Positions 36,424-44,150 of a DNA stretch of 64,000 bases are shown in pieces. The DNA is from Brasilonema angustatum HA4187-MV1 (lineage in GTDB: Bacteria > Cyanobacteriota > Cyanobacteriia > Cyanobacteriales > Nostocaceae), in the NCBI GenBank assembly GCA_019359695.1, contig JAHHGV010000020.1, positions 84,356 through 148,355 on the forward strand. The letters run 5' to 3'. The position numbers and the translations under genes were made by a program. The number at the start of each line of letters is the position of its first letter. Position 1 is the first letter of the stretch. Below the pieces are notes generated by a model, which saw only the letters and a program-made list of their open reading frames with translations, was not told the DNA's origin and ran no database searches.

Positions 36424-37590
36424 ATGAATAATAAGACTGTAATGGTTCCTTTTGTAGACCTAACTTTACAGCATCAACCAATTCAAACTCAATTACAACA
36501 AGCAATCCAAAGTGTAACGGAACGGGGAGATTTTGTTTTAGGGCAAGCACTCAAAGAGTTTGAAGCAGCTTTTGCTGCTGCGTCTGGTGTAGAGTATGGA
36601 GTTGGTGTTGCTTCGGGAACTGATGCGATCGCCCTCGGTTTACAAGCGTGTCATATTGATCCTGGAGATGAAGTCATTTTGCCTGCAAACACCTTTGTTG
36701 CGACGTTGATCGGGGTGATACGTGCAGGGGCAAAGCCAATTTTTGTAGATTGCGATCCACAAACAGCTTTAATTGATTTAGAAGCTGCAGCGCGGGCAGT
36801 TACACCTCAAACCAAAGCAATTCTTCCAGTACATCTTTACGGTCAGATGGTGTCGCCACGGCAGTTGTTAGATTTTGCCGAGACTTTCAAAGTGCTGATT
36901 TTTGAAGATGCAGCACAAGCCCACCTAGCCGAACGAGAAGGATATCGCGCCGGTTCTGTAGGAACTGCAGCAGCTTTTAGTTTTTATCCCAGCAAGAATT
37001 TAGGGGCATTTGGGGATGGCGGGATGTTATTAACGCGAGATCCAGATGTCGCTCAAAAAATGTTACGCTTGCGCAATTATGGTGCGGCTCAAAAATACAT
37101 TCACGTTGAAGAGGGAACTAATAGCCGTTTAGATACAATTCAAGCAGCGGTGTTGCACGAGAAATTACCATATCTGCCACAGTGGAATCGCTCACGCCTC
37201 AATGCTGCCCAGCAGTACGATATTGAACTAGCACCTTTAGCATCAAGTGGACTCATTCCCATACAAAACCACACCGGCGAGGGACACATCTATCATCTTT
37301 ATGTCATCAGAGTAGATGATTCTTGTGCTGTACAACGTCAGCAACTTCAAGAACAACTCACACAAGTAGGAATTCAAACTGGCGTTCACTACCCAATTCC
37401 TTGTCATCTCCAACCAGCATTCGCCCACCTAGGCTATCAAGTAGGGGACTTCCCCAATGCTGAAATGCTGTCGAAGCAAATACTATCCTTACCGATGTAT
37501 CCTGGTTTAAGTCATAGCCAAGTTCAGCAAGTAGTATCGGCAATCACATCATGCCTCAGTGCTGAGCAGCAAAAGATCCTGTGTATTTGA
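36424..37590 (+). CDS. DegT/DnrJ/EryC1/StrS family sugar aminotransferase
   Basis: A 388-residue PLP enzyme that transaminates nucleotide-linked keto-sugars for surface glycans. Features: VPFVDLTLQHQPIQTQL, GVGVASGTDAIALGLQA, GDEVILPANTFVATL, FEDAAQAHLAE and the PLP-lysine region FSFYPSKNLGAFGDGG with Lys in SKNLG, then RLRNYG. It is the first gene of a plus-strand cluster with cyanoexosortase B and polysaccharide export genes, which points to exopolysaccharide or glycoprotein decoration. Confidence 0.93.
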   Translation: MNNKTVMVPFVDLTLQHQPIQTQLQQAIQSVTERGDFVLGQALKEFEAAFAAASGVEYGVGVASGTDAIALGLQACHIDPGDEVILPANTFVATLIGVIRAGAKPIFVDCDPQTALIDLEAAARAVTPQTKAILPVHLYGQMVSPRQLLDFAETFKVLIFEDAAQAHLAEREGYRAGSVGTAAAFSFYPSKNLGAFGDGGMLLTRDPDVAQKMLRLRNYGAAQKYIHVEEGTNSRLDTIQAAVLHEKLPYLPQWNRSRLNAAQQYDIELAPLASSGLIPIQNHTGEGHIYHLYVIRVDDSCAVQRQQLQEQLTQVGIQTGVHYPIPCHLQPAFAHLGYQVGDFPNAEMLSKQILSLPMYPGLSHSQVQQVVSAITSCLSAEQQKILCI

Positions 37591-37693
37591 CAAATATTTT
37601 CAGGGTAAATACTGGGTTATGAATGAAATTAATACTCATAATTCATAACTCAGTATTTATCAGACTCATAATTGATTCTTTATCATAAAAGCC

Positions 37694-38566
37694 ATGCAAA
37701 TTCGGCACCAGCTGAAAAATGCAAATTCCACACGCCTGATTACTCCAGCTATATTAGGCATTTTGCTACTGCTTTATGCTCCTGTGTTATTTTACTGGGT
37801 GCAAGGTTGGCTCAACAAAAGTATCAGTATCGAACACGAATATTTTAGTCACGGTATCATTGGTTTACCCTTTGCTGCATACCTTTGCTGGTTGAACAGA
37901 AAAAAATGGCAAAGACTACCAGATATTTCCCATCCTTTGGGTGTGGCGTTGTTAGTACTGGGAGGAGTCTTCTACCTGAGTGGTGTCAGCGAGTGGGTCA
38001 ACATTTCCTTTCCAACTATACTGACAGGGTTGTGTTTGTGGCTAAAGGGAATTCCTGGCTTAAAATTGCAAGGATTTGCTTTAATATTAGTACTTCTTGC
38101 AACACCAACATCAGTTCCCTACCTGATCACTCCCTACACATTGCCTCTGCAAAGTTTCATCGCGGGTACTGCTGGCTTCATACTCAGTCAGATTGGTATG
38201 CAAGTCACTGTGGATGGAGTAAATATATATGTCGGGGGAAGAATTGTAGAAGTTGCACCTTACTGTGCAGGGCTGAAAATGCTATTTACGACTTTTTATG
38301 TTGGCTTGATGCTGCTTTATTGGACAGGTGCTTTGTCCTCCCGCCGCAAAAGTATTTGGTTTTTATCTATTGCAGTCTTAATTAGTATTTGCGCCAATAT
38401 CGTTCGTAACACATTACTGTCCTTCTTTCATGGCACCGGACAAGACGGAGCTTTTCATTGGCTGCATAATGGTTGGGGTGGTGATTTATATTCTGCAATG
38501 ATGCTGCTTTCATTAGTGCCGATTCTAAATTGGATTGAGAAATATTTTGCAGAAGTTTCAGAGTAA
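37694..38566 (+). CDS. Cyanoexosortase B
   Basis: A 290-residue integral membrane protein with about eight hydrophobic segments. The exosortase/archaeosortase catalytic residues are visible: Cys191 in EVAPYCAGLKML, Arg238 in ANIVRNTLL, and His in the FHWLHNGWGG stretch (His255/His258). Exosortases cleave C-terminal PEP-CTERM-type sorting signals and are encoded within exopolysaccharide loci. The following gene, only 30 nt downstream, is the dedicated partner. No protein with an obvious C-terminal sorting tripartite signal is encoded in this window, so substrates must lie elsewhere. Confidence 0.88.
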   Translation: MQIRHQLKNANSTRLITPAILGILLLLYAPVLFYWVQGWLNKSISIEHEYFSHGIIGLPFAAYLCWLNRKKWQRLPDISHPLGVALLVLGGVFYLSGVSEWVNISFPTILTGLCLWLKGIPGLKLQGFALILVLLATPTSVPYLITPYTLPLQSFIAGTAGFILSQIGMQVTVDGVNIYVGGRIVEVAPYCAGLKMLFTTFYVGLMLLYWTGALSSRRKSIWFLSIAVLISICANIVRNTLLSFFHGTGQDGAFHWLHNGWGGDLYSAMMLLSLVPILNWIEKYFAEVSE

Positions 38567-38596
38567 AATTTTGTCTAGGTACTGTAAACTTCACTG

Positions 38597-39346
38597 ATGA
38601 TTTCTTTTTCCAAGTTTCTCAAGGAGCAGCGGTTTTCTCAGATAGTAGCCCTTCTGTTGCTATTAGTACTGTTGCTTATAGGAGCAATTCCTGGTTACCT
38701 GACAGGACACTGGCAATGGCAGGAATTACCACGAATCACTCGTCTGCAGGAGTTGAAAGATTTACGTCAAAAGGGGTTGAACCTTCCTGGTTGGCAGACT
38801 ATAGAACAGCGAGAACAAGAGATAGGGGAAGGCGCATGGTCTTATCAGTTTATTCAGAAAAAAAGCGACCAAACCAAAGCAGTTCTGCTTTTGCGACCAC
38901 AAACAGGATCTAAAGATCAGCCTGTGGTGGAGTGGACGGAAATAAACAGCCTTTGGCAGTGGCAGATAGCTCAGTATCGCTCTGCTGATTTTACTGTTAA
39001 ACCGCAAGGAACAAAGTCAAATGCTGCTGAAACAAGAGTACAAGCGAGGTTCTTTCGTGCCTCAACAAATCAGCAGACTTTTGCGGTTTTGCAATGGTAT
39101 GCCTGGTTCAATGGTGGTAGTTCATCACTTTTCCCCTGGTTTATCGTCGATCAGCTAGCACAGTTGCAAAAAAAACGCGCTCCTTGGGTTGCTGTGAGTA
39201 TTCTCATTCCTATGGAACCATTAGGACAGGTGGAAACAATTTGGAATGAAGCTAAATCTCTCGGTCAAACAGTGCAAGCTGTTTTAATGGCAGGTCCAGT
39301 GTCAAGTCATTCACCAATACAGTTGTATAAAAATAAGAAAAAGTAA
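38597..39346 (+). CDS. Cyanoexosortase B system-associated protein
   Basis: A 249-residue protein with one N-terminal membrane segment (IVALLLLLVLLLIGAIPGYL, 16-35) and an extracytoplasmic domain. By position 30 nt after cyanoexosortase B and by its EpsI-like character (GLNLPGWQTIEQREQEIGEGAWSYQFIQ; QVEWTEINSLWQW...), it is the usual companion of this exosortase. The C-terminal PWVAVSILIPMEPLGQVETIWNEA region resembles EpsI. Role is probably in substrate processing or complex assembly. The assignment rests largely on context. Confidence 0.78.
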   Translation: MISFSKFLKEQRFSQIVALLLLLVLLLIGAIPGYLTGHWQWQELPRITRLQELKDLRQKGLNLPGWQTIEQREQEIGEGAWSYQFIQKKSDQTKAVLLLRPQTGSKDQPVVEWTEINSLWQWQIAQYRSADFTVKPQGTKSNAAETRVQARFFRASTNQQTFAVLQWYAWFNGGSSSLFPWFIVDQLAQLQKKRAPWVAVSILIPMEPLGQVETIWNEAKSLGQTVQAVLMAGPVSSHSPIQLYKNKKK

Positions 39347-39449
39347 AGTTTTGCGATAAAAAAGGTATTTTTTAGCGTCTTAATTAAAGTAAAGTTATGA
39401 CTCTGTTATATACATTGGCACTTCATACTATAAGTAAGTTATAGTGCCA

Positions 39450-40925
39450 ATGTCTATTGTTCCTGGTTGTCGTATGCGCTTGTTTAACGCCCTGTCTTTT
39501 GCTGGTCTGTACGTAGGCGTTTATTTGGTAACAATTGTCCAACCGGTTGTTGCTCAAACATCAACGCAGAAACGAACGCCAGGACAGACTCCCACACCTG
39601 TACTTAATACTCCAGTGAAACAGGCTCCCGCGCCTGTACTCAATACTCCAGTAAAACAGGCTCCCACGTCTGTACCTAATACTCCAACAGGACCATTACT
39701 ACGACAACCTCCCCCAGCTCCGCCCAGTAGTACTGACTTTGTCGCTCCTGGTCTTCGAGAAGGGATGTCGCCGCAATTGAACCGCTACCTTTTGGGACCA
39801 GGAGATAGCATTAACATTTTGGTTCAGCGTCCTCCAGGTCCCTATCGTCTAGGACCAGGAGATAGCATTGGAGTTTCAGTTGTACGTTTCCCAGATTTAA
39901 GCTTTCAAGCTCTGATTAACCCCGAAGGAAACATCATCGTGCCATTACTGGGATCAGTGTCACTTAAGGGATTGACTTTACAACAAGCACAACAAAAAAT
40001 TCGCTCAGGCTATAATCGTTTCGTCGTCAATCCAAATGTGACATTCTCATTGCTGGCGCAACGCCCAGAGTTTAATTTTTCGGCTCAAATTAATCCTGAG
40101 GGTAATATCATTGTGCCGCAAGTAGGCACAGTATCGCTACAAGGCTTGACTTTGGAAGAAGCGCAAGAGAAAATCCGCTTAGCTTTAGCCCGGCAATTAG
40201 TTAACCCACTTGTGTCACTATCATTAATAGGACAGCGACCAGTTCAAATCACTATTAATGGGGAAGTGAATCGACCTGGAGTTTATCCTGTTAACTCAAT
40301 AACGCCTCGGGTTAGCGATGCATTGCTCTTAGCTGGTGGTTCTGCGATGATGGCAGATCTGCGTCAAGTCCAAGTACGCCGGAAGCTAGTAGATGGATCC
40401 GTGGTTTCACAAAGACTCGATCTATATACTCCATTACAAAATGGCGGGGAAATACCTAACCTCCGCTTGCAAGACGGCGATGCGATCATTGTGCCACGTC
40501 GGGAAGTTGCAAACGATAAGAGTTATGACCGCGCATTGGTATCTCGCTCAACTTTAGCAACACCACAGATTAGAATTCGTGTTTTAAATTATGCTGGTGG
40601 GGGAATAGTCACTGTCCCTTTGCCTAATGGTAGTACTTTTATAGACGTATTGGCAGGAATTAATACTGACAGTGCCAACCTCAGTGACATAGCTCTCGTT
40701 CGCTTTGACCCAGAAAAAGGTCGAGCTGTTAAGCAATCGATTAATGCTAAAAAGGCTTTGTCAGGGGATGTATCTCAAAATGTCGCACTTCAAGATAACG
40801 ATGTTATCGTAGTAGGACGAACCCTAATTGCTAAAATTACTAATATCATCGGTACAATTGCCCGTCCCTTCTACGATATTCGTACCTTTCTCGGCTTCTT
40901 CGGTCTTGATGACAACAGATACTAG
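39450..40925 (+). CDS. Polysaccharide export protein (Wza-like, SLBB domains)
   Basis: About 490 residues. A signal peptide (LFNALSFAGLYVGVYLVTIVQPVVAQT) is followed by a Pro-rich linker containing two copies of NTPVKQAP, then two poly-export/SLBB-type units (LGPGDSIGVSVVRFPDLSFQALINPEGNIIVPLLGSV...; INPEGNIIVPQVGTVSL), a further SLBB domain (ITINGEVNRPGVYPV) and a C-terminal ubiquitin-like strand region. It forms the outer-membrane export channel for capsule or EPS together with the Wzc-like kinase downstream. GTG 39444 and ATG 39474 are alternative starts. Confidence 0.9.
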   Translation: MSIVPGCRMRLFNALSFAGLYVGVYLVTIVQPVVAQTSTQKRTPGQTPTPVLNTPVKQAPAPVLNTPVKQAPTSVPNTPTGPLLRQPPPAPPSSTDFVAPGLREGMSPQLNRYLLGPGDSINILVQRPPGPYRLGPGDSIGVSVVRFPDLSFQALINPEGNIIVPLLGSVSLKGLTLQQAQQKIRSGYNRFVVNPNVTFSLLAQRPEFNFSAQINPEGNIIVPQVGTVSLQGLTLEEAQEKIRLALARQLVNPLVSLSLIGQRPVQITINGEVNRPGVYPVNSITPRVSDALLLAGGSAMMADLRQVQVRRKLVDGSVVSQRLDLYTPLQNGGEIPNLRLQDGDAIIVPRREVANDKSYDRALVSRSTLATPQIRIRVLNYAGGGIVTVPLPNGSTFIDVLAGINTDSANLSDIALVRFDPEKGRAVKQSINAKKALSGDVSQNVALQDNDVIVVGRTLIAKITNIIGTIARPFYDIRTFLGFFGLDDNRY

Positions 40926-41066
40926 ATTAGTAGTCCTTGCCAGCCGTGTGTAACAGAAGGAAGAGGAATGAACTTATAACAAAATTTATAATTCTCAGAC
41001 TCCTCAAAACCGAAATTATCTAAAAATTATAGTCGAATTTATACCTAGTTTTGATTTGCTGCTGCC

Positions 41067-43238
41067 ATGACTCCACCAATTGTTAAACGCTACCTCATTG
41101 CTTTCGATAAGTACAAGTGGATTGGACTAGCTAGTTTTGGTCTAGTTGTAGCGGGATCAATGGTGGTGGCTTTGCAACCACGACAATCTAGATATGTAGC
41201 GAACGGCGCACTGACCTATAATCGCCCAACAGTTTCTTTTTCCGCAACAGGTAGTGAAATTAATCTGCAAGGGCAGGAACTGAGCCAAGATATTTTGTTA
41301 TCAGAGCCAGTCATTAATGCTGTGGCAGCTAAAGTCAATGTCAAGCCAACAAAAATACGTCAAAATGTCGTGGTTACGATGCCTGACAAAGACTCTAAAA
41401 CTGGAGGAGATAAACAACTCACACCCACACTCATCGAACTGAAATATAACGATACTAAGATCCAGTCAGCACAAGAGACATTGCAGGCATTGATGGAGGC
41501 AATGATCGCCCTGAGTACCGAAATTAATACACGGAGATTAAAAGCAGTTATTGGTAAAGTTAATGAACGTTTACCACAGGCGAAAAAAGAACTGCAAGTG
41601 GCTGAGCAGAAGCTAGAAGTGTATGATCGCAAAGAACGACCAGCAATATTGGCAGCAGAAAATGGAAGTTTGCTCAACGCAGTGACTAGTAGCCAAATAC
41701 AGCAACGACAAACTCAATTAGTTCTTGCTGGAATTGATACTCAAATTCGCAGCATACAAGAAAAGTTGGGTTTAAACGTCAACCAAGCTTATGTCTCTTC
41801 TGCTTTAAGTGCTGATCCAATAATTGCTAACGTGCGAGCACAACTTTACCAAATTGAATCCCAAATTGAAGTTCAGAAGAAAGAAGGTTTGCGCCCCGAA
41901 CACCCGACAATGATTCAGTTGCGCAATCAGAAAGAAGGTTATGAGAACTTACTTCGGCAGCGTGGTGCGGAAGTTGTAGGCGGGAAAGATGGAACAGCGC
42001 CGCTTCCAGCTACTATTGCCATTCGCTCCCGAAGCAACCTAGATCCAGCCCGACAGCAGCTGGCAAATCAGATGGTTGCTTTGCAAACCCAGCGCGAAAC
42101 ACTGCAAGAGCAACTTGTTGACCTCACAAAAGATGAAGCACGATTGCGGAATGAGTATTCTCTGATACCCAATAAGCAATTAGAGCGATCGCGCTTAGAA
42201 CAGGAGGTTGCACTCAAAAAAGCCGTCTATGACCAAATGCAGGTAAAGCTAACAGACGCAAGAACAGCAGAAGCTGAGACAGTCAGCAGTCTTGGAATTG
42301 CTAGACCACCAGTCGTGCTTGATGCTAATAAAGATCGTCTGAGTGCGCCAATTACCCTGGGTATAGGCAGTTTACTAGGATTATTGGTAGGTGCCGGAGT
42401 TATATTTTTACTGGGATCATTGGAAGCAACCTTCAAAACCAAAGAAGATATCCGCGACAGTCTCAAACAACGAGAAATTCCTTTGTTGGGCGAATTGCCT
42501 TTGATGCCAGTTGATGGATTAAATCTAGGTGAAGTGCCAGTGGTTCTTTCTCTAGATTCTTTGTATCTAGAGTTTTATGAAAAGTTCCGCAGTAATCTGC
42601 GGCGCGTTGGCGGGAAAAAATTGAAGGTGGTATTAATTACCAGCACCAGCAGTGGAGAAGGTAAGACAGTTAGTGCTTATAACTTAGGAATAGCATCCGC
42701 TCGTGCAGGCAAACGAACCTTAATTATCGAAGCAGATTTGCGATCGCCATCTCACTCTTCATCCCTAGGAGTGACTTCCGACCCGGATGCTATCATTGAA
42801 CCTTTGCGTTATTACGCTAGCTTGGGCGAGTATATTCGCTTAGTGCCAGATATCGAAAATTTATACATTCTTCCTAGCCCAGGTCCTGTGCGTCAATCAG
42901 CGGCAATCCTAGAATCTAGTGAAATACGACGCCTCATGGAGGATGCACGCGAGCGTTTTGATTTGGTTATTTTAGACACTCCTGCTCTGAGTTTATCAAA
43001 TGATGCTCTGTTAATACAACCTTACACCGATGGCATTGTGCTAGTGACAAGACCAAACAATACACAAGAAAATATACTCACTGAAGCGATCGACCAATTG
43101 GTGGAATCTGACCTTGAGTTGTTGGGAGTTGTAATCAATGGTGCTGATATCACCATGCCTCTGCCTTACTCATATATGGGTTCAAACTATCCACCTGAAG
43201 AACCACAAGCACGAGTGATCAATGGAACTAGGAGATAA
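41067..43238 (+). CDS. Polysaccharide co-polymerase / BY-kinase (Wzc-like)
   Basis: A 723-residue inner-membrane protein. A Wzz domain with first membrane helix (WIGLASFGLVVAGSMVVAL), a long periplasmic coiled coil (about 160-420) and a second helix (ITLGIGSLLGLLVGAGVIFLLG) precede a CpsD/CapB-type tyrosine kinase. Walker A is TSTSSGEGKT with Lys533, Walker A' LIIEADLR and Walker B FDLVILDTPALS. The C-terminal tail is short and contains few Tyr (LPYSYMGSNYPPEE). It controls chain length and export of exopolysaccharide with the Wza-like protein encoded just upstream. Confidence 0.92.
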   Translation: MTPPIVKRYLIAFDKYKWIGLASFGLVVAGSMVVALQPRQSRYVANGALTYNRPTVSFSATGSEINLQGQELSQDILLSEPVINAVAAKVNVKPTKIRQNVVVTMPDKDSKTGGDKQLTPTLIELKYNDTKIQSAQETLQALMEAMIALSTEINTRRLKAVIGKVNERLPQAKKELQVAEQKLEVYDRKERPAILAAENGSLLNAVTSSQIQQRQTQLVLAGIDTQIRSIQEKLGLNVNQAYVSSALSADPIIANVRAQLYQIESQIEVQKKEGLRPEHPTMIQLRNQKEGYENLLRQRGAEVVGGKDGTAPLPATIAIRSRSNLDPARQQLANQMVALQTQRETLQEQLVDLTKDEARLRNEYSLIPNKQLERSRLEQEVALKKAVYDQMQVKLTDARTAEAETVSSLGIARPPVVLDANKDRLSAPITLGIGSLLGLLVGAGVIFLLGSLEATFKTKEDIRDSLKQREIPLLGELPLMPVDGLNLGEVPVVLSLDSLYLEFYEKFRSNLRRVGGKKLKVVLITSTSSGEGKTVSAYNLGIASARAGKRTLIIEADLRSPSHSSSLGVTSDPDAIIEPLRYYASLGEYIRLVPDIENLYILPSPGPVRQSAAILESSEIRRLMEDARERFDLVILDTPALSLSNDALLIQPYTDGIVLVTRPNNTQENILTEAIDQLVESDLELLGVVINGADITMPLPYSYMGSNYPPEEPQARVINGTRR

Positions 43239-43709
43239 GTCGTGCTGATGAAAAAGTAGCAGCTTGACCATAATATTGCTGCTGTTTATCTAAAATATTC
43301 CAAACCATACCATTTTCTAGGAAGAAGCGTTTACCAGTACTGGAGATGCGGACGCCAGAATAACTACTAAAACCTTTGCTTAGCCTCTCAGCTAGGAGTT
43401 TATTACGTTCTTCCTGTAAGACTTCCTGAACTGCCTTACGCCAAGGCGTTTGCATAAATTCTTCCCAAGAATGCTCCCAAAGTTGCAGCACTTTACGATT
43501 ACCATAGTTTAAGATTGGATCTGATTGGATGCTGTGAGAGACTAAAACAAACGGTGCTTCAAACAGTGCCTTCGCTATTTCCTCTGGTGATCCGCTAGCA
43601 TCTAACAAACAACGTCCTGTCCAATCGTGAAAACAAAACTTTGCATCAGGCGTTGACTGTGACGAATGACCGTCTCTTGCTGGTAAGGAAGTTGTTTCTC
43701 ACGGTTCAT
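43228..43709 (-). pseudogene. MEKHLA domain gene with a frameshift
   Basis: The 126-residue frame (43228-43608; LFEAPFVLVSHSIQSDPILNYGNRKVLQLWEHSWEEFMQTPWRKA) is the MEKHLA domain, a PAS-like module. Its true start appears to be the ATG at 43709 (MNREKQLPYQQETVIRHSQR), which reads in a different frame up to FVF and then meets a stop. Adding one T in the TTTT run near 43646 would restore a continuous 160-residue protein (..LMQSFCFHDWTGRCLLDASG). Either a genuine single-base deletion or a homopolymer read error. The 3' end overlaps the BY-kinase gene by 11 bp on the opposite strand. Confidence 0.72.
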
Positions 43710-44150
43710 AGGTGTAGCCTGTTTATATAAGCATCAGAACCTGCGCAATTTTAACGTTTTTTCATACAATATTGTTAATCTAGCTGATATTTTTGGAACA
43801 ATGTGAATTCCAGCGTCGGATGATATAAAATATCATCTATCTAGAGGAGTAACAATGAATTCAAAATTACTTTTTGAAACTTTGCGCATCTTGCGGAGGA
43901 CTTGCACACGCTGACGATTGCAGAGCTTATAGCCTGCCACTAACATCATAATACATTTCACTCCACCAGTTCTTGAACTGGTTGCCTTAATGCAATCTTA
44001 AAGTTAAATAATATTACCCCTAGGGCATATATTTGAGCAGTGAGAGGAATATTTACTTAGCATAGGTACGAATAGGTTTATCTATCTACTGTATGTATCG
44101 TTTGGTCAGACTCCACACATATAATCAATAACAGTTAAACACGCGCGTCA
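43710..44150. other. Intergenic region with a possible small ORF
   Basis: Holds a 19-codon reading frame with good ribosome-binding site (43855), a GATGATAT/ATATCATC hairpin just before it (43819-43837) and a CCAGTTCttGAACTGG hairpin after it. No larger gene is seen. Confidence 0.4.
43855..43914 (+). CDS. Possible 19-residue peptide or gene fragment
   Basis: ATG with AGAGGAG 5 nt upstream encodes MNSKLLFETLRILRRTCTR. An 8-bp hairpin precedes it and an inverted repeat CCAGTTC/GAACTGG follows downstream, so a short transcript with a leader peptide is conceivable. It may equally be the start of a decayed gene. Not recognised. Confidence 0.25.
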   Translation: MNSKLLFETLRILRRTCTR

